From assembly GCA_030068145.1 (NCBI GenBank), contig JAPJBO010000276.1:186001-250000 (forward strand): a stretch of DNA of 64,000 nucleotides, written 5' to 3'. A program made the translations under genes and the position numbers. The notes beneath the pieces are model-generated. The model was not told where the DNA came from. It saw nothing but the letters and a program-made list of their open reading frames with translations, and did not search any database. The stretch is from Diplonema papillatum (lineage: Eukaryota; Euglenozoa; Diplonemea; Diplonemida; Diplonemidae). Shown piece by piece: positions 40,640-51,161 of the stretch. Each line of letters begins with the position of its first letter. Positions within the stretch are counted from its first letter, which is position 1.

Positions 40640-40770
40640 CTACTTGTGAGAAACGACCTTCAAGCGACGCTGGGTGTTCTCGGCGTACGGAATCTCGTGC
40701 ACCCTCGGCGCCCTCTTCGTCGTGTTTCATCATCCCGGAAACCAAAGGGAGGCCGCGCGCGGTCTATTTT
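40640..40770 (+). pseudogene. Relic of transporter exon 5 3' end, copy 3
   Basis: A shorter and more degenerate copy: CTGGGTGTTCTCGGCGTACG, CCTCGGCGCCCTCTTCGTCG and CCCGGAAACCAAAGGGAGGC, with deletions; it breaks off before the former stop. Confidence 0.85.
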
Positions 40771-40774
40771 GTGT

Positions 40775-41250
40775 TGCTCACGCTACACGGGCAGGGGACA
40801 AAGAGGTGCCGCTGCACCACGTGCCCCATGCGTCCCGCTCAGATGCCCACTTAAGCTTGTACATACCCAGAACCCGGGTAAAATTCGGCCACTGCGTCTC
40901 CAGGGTAAACGCACGTCAAAAAGGATCCATGTTTGCTGGTACGACCATATGTGTCACGAGATGTTTGCTGGTACGACCAGATGTGTGTCACGAGACCTAT
41001 CCAAAGGAGCCTCAGGTTCCGGATTTCTGAAGCATCATAAACACTTGTTTCCCCCCGACGGCTGGGCAACCTCCTTCCCCCTCCGCGTGTCCGTCTGCAA
41101 GGGGTTCGAGAGGTCGCTCCGCAACGCACGAACCAACGTCTTTCTCAGCAACGCAACGACTAAGAGCAAGCAACCGCAAAAAAACGTTTCCGGCGTATCA
41201 ACTAGCATCCCTACGTAGTGCCGTGCGGTGTACCTACAAAGGCCACCAAA
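40775..41250. other. Interval after the transporter relics
   Basis: Contains a 47-bp local duplication (TTTGCTGGTACGACCA twice at 40930-40985). No gene recognised. Confidence 0.45.
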
Positions 41251-41254
41251 GCGG

Positions 41255-41430
41255 GTATGCTGTGGGTGTAGAGTAACTGTGACTCTCTTACGGTAAGCCA
41301 GACGCCTCGGCTTCTGATGAAAGACGCGCATAATGGACCAATGAGATTCCTTCTGTCCCTGCCTACTACTATCTGGTGAAGTGGCAGTCAGGGGAACGGA
41401 CTTGAAACTGCCTGCTTGCCTGACATGAAT
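41255..41430 (+). rRNA. LSU rRNA fragment, domain IV/V, plus strand (probable pseudogene)
   Basis: AGTAACTGTGACTCTCTTAC, GGTAAGCCAGACGCCTCGGC, GACGCGCATAATGGACCAAT, GAGATTCCTTCTGTCCCTGC and CAGGGGAACGGACTTG align in order with the conserved LSU stretch around GTAACTATGACTCTCTTAAG and AACGAGATTCC-ACTGTCCCT. Substitutions in otherwise invariant positions suggest a pseudogene. Confidence 0.8.
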
Positions 41431-41514
41431 CGTGAAACGACGCTCCCAGGCTTCCCCCCTTACGCCACCGAGGCGGCAACTGCTACACAGAAGTACGGGC
41501 GGGGTCTTCGGACA

Positions 41515-41955
41515 GCGAACTGTGCTCGCATCCGGTAGTGTCATTCCGTCGATTCCTTTCAGTTCGAGCCTTCCAAATCTATACCAGGTTTGTGAGCCAA
41601 TTCACCCCCTTGCCTGATCGAACTTTGTCAGGCGTTGTCGTTTTGGATTACGACGCCAACAGCGACAATTTGCATCTGCTCTCACTTTCGACTGCCTCTT
41701 AGAGCGCATCGTGTCATGTTTCCGGTTGTTTTCGCCGTGTAAGCAAGCTCAGGTCGTTTCCAGGGGGGGGCCGGTGAATTGGCTCAATGCACTCCCCCTG
41801 AACCCATACTCTTTTGACTTCTCGTTTGGGGAGTGCCGTGGGAGCCAAAATGACTTCCTTCGATCCTGAGACGGCTTCTTTCACAGCAGTGGACTGCGAC
41901 GGTATCTGATCATCTCGGATGCCCACGCTCCCGTTCTTGGTTACGAAACAAGGCT
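41515..41955 (-). rRNA. SSU rRNA fragment (~980-1150 region), split by a MITE
   Basis: On the minus strand, 41955-41790 reads CCAAGAACGGGAGCG, GAGATGATCAGATACCGTCG, CGGCACTCCCCAAACGAGAA and GGGTTCAGGGGGAGTG; after a MITE (41790-41590) it resumes with GGCTCGAACTGAAAGGAATC and GACGGAATGACACTACC. Standard SSU has GATGATCAGATACCGTCGTA and AACTTAAAGGAATTGACGGA. The later part quickly loses similarity. Confidence 0.82.
41590..41790. mobile_element. R3-family MITE inside the SSU fragment
   Basis: Termini TGAGCCAATTCACCCCC and GGTGAATTGGCTCA are inverted. It interrupts the minus-strand SSU sequence between GGGGGAGTGCA and the block with GAACTGAAAGG, so insertion post-dates the rDNA fragment. Confidence 0.65.
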
Positions 41956-41959
41956 GGGA

Positions 41960-42095
41960 CGAGCTACGAATAGCCGCCTGACAAAACCAAGGCTCTCACC
42001 GCTGTCCTGCCTGAAGGCACTCGGGTTCTGCGCTTATGATCCCGTGGCTGGACCGGTGCACTCGTTGAGCACTGAACCATTCCAAGCACGTTCTT
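41960..42095 (+). repeat. Dispersed repeat R1, copy
   Basis: GACGAGCTACGAATAGCCGC, CTCACCGCTGTCCTGCCTG and CATTCCAAGCACGTTCTTGC; a middle portion is deleted. Confidence 0.7.
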
Positions 42096-42126
42096 GCATT
42101 ACCCGTCCGCCCTACACGTTCACCAC

Positions 42127-42206
42127 GTACTTGTCGTATTTGGGACAAGATAATGAGACAAGTACATGTACTTGTCACATTATCTTGTCCCAAATACGAC
42201 AAGTAC
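42127..42206. repeat. Near-perfect 80-bp palindrome
   Basis: 40-bp arms (GTACTTGTCGTATTTGGGAC on each strand) with one mismatch and no spacer, centred on ACAAGTACATGTACTTGT. The motif ACTTGTC recurs nearby at 42275. It may be a small palindromic MITE or a hairpin end. Confidence 0.9.
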
Positions 42207-42444
42207 TATGGCAAGCAATGTCTTGTCATGACACGTACGTACTTCATATATCTCAGACTGACAAATAGAACGCACTTGTCATACGTATGACGTGTTGGAG
42301 CAACCTCAGAAGCTAAAAAATAAAGAGGGTGTGCCCGAGTCACGCCCGAAAGCGGGGGTTCTATGCACAAAACGATCGTGGCTTCAGCTTTTGAACATTG
42401 GCTTTCGCCCCCGGTTCTGAGGGTGGGCTTCCGCGTGTAGTGCT

Positions 42445-42810
42445 CCCCTCCTGAGCATCAAACAGGCAGTGACCTGCCTGAACATTAAACTAAGATTTCC
42501 CCCCCCGCCACCCCGTGACGGATTCGCCTGTGCTCTAGTAGCACGGGTGGTCCTGGCTGTGACGAGCTACGAACAGCCGCCTGACGACACCGCAGTCCTG
42601 TCTGCAGACACTCAGGTTCCGCGCTGATGATGGTCCGCCTTATGTGTCCGTGGCTTAAAGGACCGAAACACGACGCAGACGGGACCAGTGCGGTGTTGAG
42701 CACATATCCATTCCAAGCACGTTCTTGCAATCCCCACGCCTGAAGAAGACCATCAACACGCATGAGAGGCAGTGTTCTGCCAAAACATCAAACTAAGATT
42801 TCTCCCCCAC
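42445..42810 (+). repeat. R1 copy between two GAGGCAGTG..CTGCC repeats
   Basis: GGCAGTGACCTGCCTGAACA and TTAAACTAAGATTTCC (42465-42505), then R1 (42512-42735), then GAGAGGCAGTGTTCTGCC and AACTAAGATTTCTC (42763-42805). The same order suggests R1 and the flanking repeat move together. Confidence 0.7.
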
Positions 42811-42988
42811 AATGAAACCATCCCCGCAATCCCTCGATCAATCCTCCTCCGCCATCTCCCCTCGACGCGCCTTCTGCGCGCATGGACCTATACCAGGCCC
42901 GTCCGGTGTCACTGAGAGGAATCCGTTCTGACAACGTGCCTCGAAGCAATATCTTCTGATTTTCTATCTAATTCCCTCCTTCTTTTGT

Positions 42989-43380
42989 ACAAGCACCCAC
43001 TTTGTAGGAAATACTTGAGGAGGTTGCACGCGAGATTTCAAAGGGTTGTGTGCACAGTGTGGTACTCATCAGCATGCCGATGACTCCCCATTATCGCAAC
43101 GTTATTCCGATCTCAAAGGAGATAAATGTGCTGTACCCCACACGAAGCACAGGTAAATCTGGGTTTAGTGGCGGGCGTAAGGCCTTGTCAGGAAGCGTTC
43201 AACAAGAAAACAGACCAACTTTGTCGTTGTATGGGGGTTTCCCCCTCTATAGCCTCCGTCGAAATGAGCGCGACGCAGCCCGTCGAGTATTTTTATACCG
43301 CTTTTCACCGAACATGGACGTGCTGGAGGAACTGTGAAGCTCGTCGCTGCGCATACCGCGGCGTTTTCACCTCCGTTCCC
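42989..43380 (+). repeat. SINE-A copy 7 with palindromic insertion, then R4
   Basis: AAGCACCCACTTTGTAGGAA starts the element. At 43054-43085 it carries AGTGTGGTACTCATCAGCAT with GCCGATGACTCCCC, an insertion also present in the copy at 63.1 kb and related to the palindrome at 50909. An R4-like end follows at 43305. Confidence 0.7.
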
Positions 43381-43747
43381 GAGCCCGTTCATGCATTTCT
43401 CCCGTTCCCAGTGGGCCCTCCCACACGCCGCATCCTCCCTCTTCCGCGATCCCTCCCTCACGCGCCTTCCGCGCGCCACCGTTTTTTCTAAACGGCCGCT
43501 TTTTGGTACATACTATTATGTACTGAAGGGTGAATCCTCCGAACGGATTTGCATACTGAAAGGTTGAACGAAGCTCCCGACGAAAGCAAAACTGACTTGA
43601 TACAGTTGGAAGTGAGAACACGCTCTAGTACGTCGAATGGTCGGCAATAGGAACTGAGACACACACGCACACTACCGCTGATACGAAATGCATACCAGGT
43701 GACCGGAAAGGAGCCATTCGACGATGGTCACCCGGTGATGTGAGCGT

Positions 43748-43915
43748 CTTTTCAATGTGTGAGGAAACTGAACCGCCGAAGTACGACCTTCTGGACACGA
43801 TCATGTGCCAATTCGCCACCTGAAACCAAATCCAGGATTTGGGTTCAGGGTGCAATCAACGAAATCTCGAGTTTCCTTCTACTTTCTCCTACTCTCGCGG
43901 TGTACGGGTTTCTGG
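43748..43915 (+). repeat. Repeat R6, copy 2
   Basis: CAATGTGTGAGGAAACTGAA, GATTTGGGTTCAGGGTGCAA and CTACTTTCTCCTACTCTCGC. Here it is not followed by SINE-A. Confidence 0.75.
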
Positions 43916-44299
43916 AATTCTGGACCCAAGTTGGGAATACTACCGACTAGTCCCCCCGCCCATTTTGCACGAGCGTCGATGAAATGATGTTGATCGTCCG
44001 TTGCTTCGTTTATCAGTGCAAGCCCAACCTCCGGAAATGCTTCACCCGCCCCCCACGCCAGGAAGAAGACGGAACAAGAAGAGAAAACGAAAGGGAAGCG
44101 AAACATCAGCAGCCAACTACGACGCAAAAAAAGAAATTCTTACAAAGCAAACTAAGGTCGCATGGCGCCAAACTGATCGTCCTTCGGGATAGACGGCAAA
44201 CACAACAACAAGAACAAGAACAAGAACGCAAGGAACCCTTCACCAAAGTCGGCAGACGTTCAGAATGACGGAAAGACACTGGAGAAAGAGAAAGAGAAG
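43916..44299. other. Unassigned A-rich interval
   Basis: Purine-rich DNA with CAAACTGATCGTCCTTCGGG (shared with 32.66 kb). No gene. Confidence 0.4.
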
Positions 44300-44580
44300 A
44301 AGGCCGCTCCTGGTCCAGGAACGTGACGGTCAACCACAGCTTGCAAAGCTTGAGTCGGAGGCAGCACAGTGCCACAACCCCGTCCGCTCTGCCCTGCGGC
44401 GACTGACCGTCTCGACGAGCTTGTGTTCAGCGCGAGCGCCAAGCCCCAAGGTGCGCCAAGCCTTGATGCTTTAGTTTGGGAAGTCGGTAGCCACTTGACC
44501 CGTAGAGGCCCGTGGCTCTGCAGTACCGCCGAACACGTGAAGCTTGGCTCCCGTGTAGCAGGCTTTCCCTGGTACCTACC
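44300..44580 (+). repeat. Dispersed repeat R7, copy 2
   Basis: Close copy of 34857-35150, with small indels (for example GCGGCGACTGACCG against GTGGCTGACCG). Confidence 0.85.
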
Positions 44581-45239
44581 GGAAAGACACCGGAAGAAAA
44601 AAGAAGTGCCACCGCCTTGCGGATCAGTTCTTTTTGAGTCCTGGCCATACAGTAGTCTTTCCGCTCAAAAACCTCGCCTTCCCCCTCTTTTTGGCGTCGC
44701 CTCATTGCTCGGCAAAGCGTTGATGGAACGACGCCAAGGACGTGAGGTCTGAGAAGATGATTCGCAAACACGGGAGGGTACTTTTCTGCGACACCCAGTT
44801 TCTGCTTCCCTGGAGACAGTATTTGTCACACCTAAAAAAGAACGTTGGCGGCGGTTTAACCAGAACACATGTAGGTTAAATCGTACAAACAAAAGCAGAG
44901 CAGGGAGTTGCCCCAAAAGCACCCGAAAACCTCGTGGCCTCACGTTGATTGATGCGTCGGTTGTCCGTAGCCTACGGGACTGCAACACGGCGCGAGGTTC
45001 TCCAGGACCTTTTCTTTGAGCCACCAAAACTACGCATTTCCTTGAGGTTAGGCTCATTTTCGGGCCATTAGGATCCCTCTGGGGTCTTGGGGTTGGACTC
45101 CCCCTTTCTAGACGACTATGTTCCCAAGCGCGTAGCTGTGGTGTTCCACCCTCTCGCTTATAGACCGGATACTTGAACAACACCAGTTCGAGCACGAAAG
45201 AATGAATCCGGAGGAAAAGAAACGCCGTCCTTTGTCCAA

Positions 45240-45597
45240 GAGTGAGCCGACCCTCTGCTCGTAGACTGTGACAGACTATGCTTGTTGAGGTTAGGGAAAT
45301 GTAGGGTATCTGTAGCGATGGCCTGCATTAGTCACTAGGTGACTACCTCTTCGATCGTACCGTGTCGTGCTTCTGGCGACCATGCTTGTCTGTGATAGCC
45401 TGTGATGGTTTGGGTTAGTTGAGGTTAGAATGCAAATAATCTGTTGCTATAGTTTGCATCGCCGGCATCGCGGCTATCTCTTCGCACGTGGCGTATCATG
45501 CTTCAACCTCTTCCGCTCGTCCTGTGATGGACTGCACTGCGATAGACAGCAGCAGGAAATTCGATGCAGTTCCAGGAAACAGGGGTGGACTGGCTCA
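45240..45597. mobile_element. R3-family element with internal duplication
   Basis: Ends TGAGCCGACCCTC (45244) and GGGGTGGACTGGCTCAT (45597), the right end extended by CGATGCAGTTCCAGGAAACA as in the 562 and 35398 copies. Internally, a ~150-bp unit (TTGAGGTTAG, GATAGCCTGTGATGG, TACCTCTTCG-CGTACCGTG) is repeated twice with divergence. Confidence 0.55.
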
Positions 45598-45599
45598 TT

Positions 45600-46453
45600 T
45601 TTCGCAAAGGCACACTTAGTGGGCCGCTTCGTGCACTTTCGCTCTTGCCAGCTGCCTCGCACGACACGCACGTCGTCGCGAACGGTTGGCAACGCTGGAG
45701 TGGGTGAAAGTCGACCGCGGCCGCCCCCCCCCCCCGTTCGCATCACAAAACAAAGAAGACAGTGAAATGGTCGTTACCTGGTCGGGTTTCGCTCGCGACC
45801 GTTTCCTGAACAATCCTTCACTAAATCCGCGGTTAAATAACCTGGCCTCAGTGGTGCAAGCACCACGCGCTCTTCAAACCCAAGAAACATTTTCCCCCCG
45901 CCCTCATTTTCAAACCGCTGTGGGTGCATGCTGATCCTTGCGGACCATGTACTTAAAAGTTCCCAGTTCTCAACGGCTACATCACGTAAAAGTTCCCTAT
46001 GCTCAACGGCTATACCACGCGGGCGGCTCTGAGATTACCTCCAGGTGACACTTCTGAACTACGCTTTTAACCATACTTTAACGTTCTCTGCAAGGCCCCC
46101 CCCTATCATTTCTTTGCAAAGAGTCCCATTAGGAACGCCAGAACGATCCAGTTACTGGCTTCGGGTTTCAGGCGGACAACCCGGGAGGAGAATATGAATG
46201 CGGGTTCCGCGTGGATCGGCCACTCACGGTGCGAAGCACCGTGCGAGGCAAGAACAGGTGCGATCGCATTCGAGGCACGGGGCAGCAGGTCCTTGTTGCG
46301 AGGGTGCGGGGCAGAGGGGGTGGTGTGGTATAGGTCTGCTTGCACCTGGCAGTGCAGCTAGCGGTCTTTTTTTAGCCCGCCTGGCACGCCAGTTTTTTCT
46401 CAAGCTTCCGCCCCCTCCACCTCCCCTTTCCCCATCCCTTCTTTTTTTTTTTT
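45600..46453. other. Unassigned interval
   Basis: Short internal duplication (ACTTAAAAGTTCCCAGTTCT / ACGTAAAAGTTCCCTATGCT, 45950-46020). No gene or rRNA recognised. Confidence 0.4.
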
Positions 46454-46676
46454 TTACACAAGCGCCAGCTTGGAAGGAAATGCTCGACAATAACTGCCAG
46501 ACAAAGAACCGAAGGGATCCCAAGTGCTGCAACTACCGAACCACGTGTTGAACGGCATGCGGGTCTACCCCTACACGACAAATCACAAAAACACAACAGG
46601 TCAAGAGTCCTGAGTGAGAAAGCAACACACGGTGGTGTGAGCGAAGAACAAATCAGATTGTGTTTGTATTATATTT
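46454..46676 (+). repeat. SINE-B copy 3
   Basis: ACACAAGCGCCAGCTTGGAA through GTTTGTATTATATTTTCC. The 5' end is next to a poly-T run. Confidence 0.8.
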
Positions 46677-46686
46677 TCCCCTGTAC

Positions 46687-46918
46687 CTACCCCCCCGGTG
46701 CATACGATGGATGAATAATTCGGGTTTTGGCGGTATCCATCTTAATCAAGGGGGGTATCCATCTTAATCAAGGGGGGTATCCATCTTAAACACGGGGGCA
46801 CAGTAGACAGTGTAGTCGCCTTACACGGGGGTACCTCACCCCCGTGTAAGATGGCTTGGCATTCTCGCTCGTTATCCATCTTAATCAAGGGGGTTCGGCT
46901 ATCCATCTCATGCACGGA
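46687..46918. mobile_element. MITE with GTGCATA..GATGGAT termini, copy 2
   Basis: Second copy of the MITE at 24298. It has an extra ATCCATCTTAATCAAGGGGG unit and slightly degraded right end (CTCATGCACGGAG). It lies immediately 3' of SINE-B. Confidence 0.8.
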
Positions 46919-46919
46919 G

Positions 46920-48690
46920 TCGAAGCAGCTACGTCGAGTATTTCTTGCCTCCCGTCTTGCCAAGATAAGATCTCCCATTCTCAACGCGTGCTTTCAAAGC
47001 CAAGAACCCTTCAACTAACCAGCGACAGGTATAGTGTACTGGGATGCACCGGTGTTAGACATGAGGGAAAGGACGATCGTGACCCGAAGGCTCTGAAAGC
47101 CAGCGTCCAGTCGTGAGCGCATGCTTCTTTGTTTCCACTCATCAGTAGTCTTTTTCTCCCGGTTTCTCGAGAATGTGTCGTGAGAACTAACCAGCTCTTT
47201 TCAGTGCGTCCGTGAAGTGGTCTCTGCTTCGCTCTGTAAAAGAATGTTCGGTGTACGGTACGCTCATTGCCAGAGGCTTCCTTGGAGCAGTTTTGCGCGA
47301 CTGGCCTCTGCAAGGGCCTCGAGAGCCGACTACTTGATGCTCCTGTCGGAGCCTTGAATACATGGTCCTTTACGTGGTTTACACATTCTCGCATTTCGCT
47401 CGTATCGCTCTCGCAGAGAAGTTGCGAGAATTTGTGTATGAGAATGCGAGAATCATTCTCGCCTACGAGTCGGACCGTTTCTGAAACGTCTTACGTCCTC
47501 ACAACCAGCATTTGCCCGAAACCAGTTTTGGAAGCCGGTCCTACCTAAACCCCCCTGTTTACCGTCATCTTAGCCGGCCCGTCCACGACTCCACACGCAT
47601 GTTGAACAAGAAAAAGGAAAACCACCTCCTTCCCCCCAGACTCCGGATTTTCCTGAGCAGCAACCCAAAAATAAAAAAAGAACCACCGTCAAGCAACAAC
47701 AATAAGAAAAAGGAAAGGAATAAAAAAAAGAGTAATCATTGACAGAGGCGTTGGATTTTACTCCCCGGCTTCGTTCTGCATCCTCGAGAGCTACTTGCAC
47801 GCAAAAATCTACTTTTCCTGCTCGCACACGCAGGGATGCATTCGTGTGCGATGCATGTGCGAAAATCACGAAATGCATGACCGCGAGGCATGCAAACCGA
47901 ATCTGTGTTGAAGCCTGCAGGACAGTCAGACACCATCTTCGGTGGGAGCCCAACGAGTACACGTATTTCGTTTCTACTTGTCCCAAGCCGAGGCAGAACA
48001 TCCGCACGCGCCAACCGGCAGTGTGATGGACCTTTCTTCGGAGGGGCTCACGCACTCAAAGATCGACTTATACGCACGCGCCAACCGGGCTCTTTCTTCC
48101 GTGATTCTTTCGTTCTGCATCTAAGACGAAGGATGACAGGCATTTCACGGAAGAAAAAGGGCCGAACGCCACGCGTGAAATTGAAGGTAGCATGCACACC
48201 AGCAAGGGAAGCAAAGCGACCGTGCGAAGACAATGGTGCGCGAGCGCCGGAAACACGACACGGTGCGAACGAAGATCCGCGAGACTGAGGCAAACCATTG
48301 CCACTCTTTCCTTGCATCCTAACTTCAAAACCTTTTCAGTCTCTGCGGTCCCTCCTTGGCTCGCTTGTCCCCCTGTACTGTACATAGCTCTCTCGGATGC
48401 ATGTCGAAGTCTGGCGATGCGGCAGTAAAGCAATCTTCTTTCTCCGTAAATTTGTTGCTGTTGTTGTTGTTTTTCCAAACGTTGCCACTCGAGCCCTGCG
48501 GGCTGGTGTGTGGCAATCTGGAAACCCCCCCGTGCACGAAAGCCCGCTTTTCTCTCGGTGTTTTCACATAGCTCAAACTGTTCGGCGTCTTCGGCTACAG
48601 TCACGTAGCGCGCGCCGCCCTTCGCCGCCGGAAAACGAGCTATTTCTTGTGTCAACAAATGCATTGCCGACACTAAGAATTAGTATACTG
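46920..48690. other. Gene-poor interval
   Basis: Only short ORFs on both strands. TCTCGCA-rich sequence at 47385-47460 and a block near 48030 (CGGAGG-GCTCACGCACTCAAAGATCGACTTATA, also at ~1676-1706). No gene assigned. Confidence 0.45.
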
Positions 48691-48698
48691 CGTGGAAT

Positions 48699-49174
48699 GA
48701 GCCAATTCACCCACCCCCCGCTGACCGGACCTCAGCTCGATTGCGCGGCAGTTGCACTGGGGCAGCAGGACACCTTGTCCAGGTGGGCAGCGTCACGTTC
48801 CCGATGCGAGCACATTGCCAAATGGATGCGGGCAACTGCACCTTCGTAAACGGTTACACTGGGGCAGCAAGATCCAGGTGGGTAGCGTCACGTTCCCGAT
48901 GCGAGCACATTGCCAAATGGATGCGGGCAACTGCACCTTCGTAAACGGTTGCACTGGGGCAGCAGGACACCTTGTCCAGGTGGGCAGCGCCACGTTCCCG
49001 ATGCGAGCTCATTGCCAAATGGATGCGGGCATCTGCACCTTCGTAAACGGTTACACTCGGTTACACTCAACGAGCCAGAAGATGTAAATCCGTCGCATTA
49101 GTGCGATTGTCAGGCCTTCGACTACCCTGAGCAACGCACTATGCACGTTGTGGCCTGAGGGGTGAATTGGCTCA
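48699..49174. mobile_element. R3-family element carrying a 102-bp tandem repeat
   Basis: Termini ATGAGCCAATTCACCC and GGTGAATTGGCTCAT. The interior has three ~102-bp units (CACTGGGGCAGCAGGACACC, TCACGTTCCCGATGCGAGCA, AACTGCACCTTCGTAAACGG; 48752-49060). The tail TTGTCAGGCCTTCGACTACC also occurs at 59610-59640. Confidence 0.7.
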
Positions 49175-50029
49175 TGTACCTTACCAAAGCAGGTGAGTTC
49201 CGCCGGTGCGCACGAAGAAAAGAAATCGCTGTGCTAATTTGTATATGGTAACAAGCTGGCTTGTCCATATCAAAAAGTGTCGGATGGCAGCGTGCTGGGT
49301 TAAATCCCTCAAAATAGGGTTTACACACGTACGCACAAACAAACAGCACCCGAACGAAGTTAAAGAAGAAACCGCAGCGAAGGGAAAATTCCCACCCTCA
49401 AAAAATTAAAGAAACACCAGGCCGCGACAATTTGGTTCGGACAGACCCGTCCACCCTTCTCCAGCGCACTCCTCCTGCCGAAAGAATACGCGGAGCCGCG
49501 GGTGTCGCTCGCTGGAAGTTCTCTACTCGTGCATCCAACCCTTTTATACACGTGTGGCGAGTAAGAGCAATCCATCTGTCCGGAGGCTCAAGAACCTCCA
49601 TTCAAGCGATCATTTCAGGGGATTAGTTCACGTTGCCAATTTGGACCGAACGATCTAAATCTGCAAACTGGGGTCGGCCATGGGGGAAAAGAAGAGCTCG
49701 TCGCTCGCACAACCGCGGCTGATGTAATGATTGATGAGGATGATGACGAGAAGAGAGTTGTTTTCGTTGAACGCAGTGCCTGATCACTTTTTACGCGACA
49801 AGCTCTCTTCTTTCGGGCGGCGCCGAAGCTTTACCAGCTTCGGCTGACACCATTTGCGCACTTAATCATGGTTATGAAGACGACTGAAAGCACAGGCACA
49901 AAGATAGCTCAAAGCATTTGCAAAATAACACGAAAAGCCTCAGCTCAAAGCATTTGCAAAATAACACGAAAAGCCTCTAGGTAAAAAACCCGTTTTCACA
50001 TTTCTTCCAACTTTTCATGTTTGGAAGCG
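49175..50029. other. Unassigned interval
   Basis: Contains an R4 end (AGAGCTCGTCGCTCGCACAA, ~49692) and a 36-bp direct duplication (AGCTCAAAGCATTTGCAAAA twice, 49908-49978). No gene. Confidence 0.4.
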
Positions 50030-50410
50030 TTCACAGGTAGTATAGGTGGGGGGGCTGATGTTCACAACGGTGCGCCCAAGGCGCCAGGGGCGCTGAAAGG
50101 CAGAGGCATCCCATGTGATGCAAGCCGCGGTGTTGCTTTGGCCAAGGCTGGCGCCAGCTCCGCTCGAGCCACCGAAAAACGACAGCCTTAACGACCAAGA
50201 CGCACCCCGCAAACCCCGCCTTCTGAATACCAGCAGTACGCTGATGCCCAGCAAACTGGGCCACCTTGCAACCTGAGCTCTGGATCCAACTACGAGCTTT
50301 TTAACAGCAGCAGCATTAATATATGCTGTTGGTGCTGGAATTACCGCGGGTGCTGGCACCAGACTTGTCCATCAATTGTGTTCATTGACAGGTTTGGATA
50401 TCATCCATTT
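50030..50410 (-). rRNA. SSU rRNA fragment around the 530 loop, minus strand
   Basis: Read on the minus strand: CAATTGATGGACAAGTCTGG, GTGCCAGCACCCGCGGTAAT, TCCAGCACCAACAGCATATA, TTAATGCTGCTGCTGTTAAA and AAGCTCGTAGTTGGATC, then CCAAAGCAACACC. This is the nuclear-type SSU around helix 18 and V4. CAGCACCCGCGG in place of CAGCAGCCGCGG, together with ATTAATGCTG-TGCTGTTAAA, is what I recall from Euglenozoa. The fragment stops without reaching the next SSU region, so it is partial; that next region lies 8 kb away at 41.95 kb on the same strand. Confidence 0.88.
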
Positions 50411-50674
50411 CTTCTAACGTACTAAGTACGTGTCGAGGCTATTTCTCTTCGCTGCCTATAGAACAGTCAAGATCTGCGAATCCCAGAAACCTCTGAGCTA
50501 ATACCCTGGATCACTCGCTCCATGAAATGAAACTGAAAAGCGGTTGGGGCGCCGAGAAAGGTCCACCAAACGGAGCGTAGAACCGCCGCCCGAGACAGCT
50601 CTCTCCCTCTCGGGCGCGTGGGCACACCTACTCGTAATTTACACTTCGGCATGTTTTTTAGGCGTCACGATGCC

Positions 50675-50830
50675 AACCTTTTTTGCTATGTGACTCCGGA
50701 AGGGTCACCCTGGGGAGGTTGGCTGGGGCGGCACATCTGTTGCACATTTCCGCAGGTGTCCACAAGGCAAGCTCAGCGGGTACAGAAATTAAAAGCTTGC
50801 GCGATACACGATCTTCAGTACGGGGGGGCC
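50675..50830 (+). rRNA. LSU rRNA fragment, domain V, plus strand (probable pseudogene)
   Basis: GGTTGGCTGGGGCGGCACAT, CTGTTGCACATTTCCGCAGG, TGTCCACAAGGCAAGCTCAG, AAAAGCTTGCGCGAT and CGATCTTCAGTACGG follow the conserved LSU order (GGGGCGG-ACATCTGT, CGCAGGTGTCC-AAGG-GAGCTCAG, AAAAGCTCGCTTGATCTTGATTTTCAGTACG). Confidence 0.82.
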
Positions 50831-50908
50831 CAGGAGGGGTAAACCAGAGCATATGGAGGACGTACCCAAGCGTACCAAGCTGTGAAAAGTTGTGCAAAGT
50901 TGCTTAGT

Positions 50909-50940
50909 GTGGTACTCATTTGCATGCAAATGAGTACCAC
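50909..50940. repeat. Perfect 32-bp palindrome
   Basis: GTGGTACTCATTTGCA and its exact complement. The outer TAGT sequence also pairs if two bases are skipped. Related sequence is found inserted in SINE-A copies at 43055 and 63167. Confidence 0.9.
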
Positions 50941-51161
50941 TAACGCAACAAGAAGACGCAAAGTTGTGAAATGATTTGGAATCCTGTGATTCTTTCTGCT
51001 AGAAAATAGGTGGATCGCCGGATCCTCGGTGGGAAAGCATGGCCTCAAGCTCAGCGGGCGTAACAGAAGCCTCGCGTAGAGCATATAGCGAACGGGTAGA
51101 ACCCTGAACGTGTATCTGGGCTGGTTGCAAGGGTTTTCGGAATAAGCACGAGCGGTGCGCA

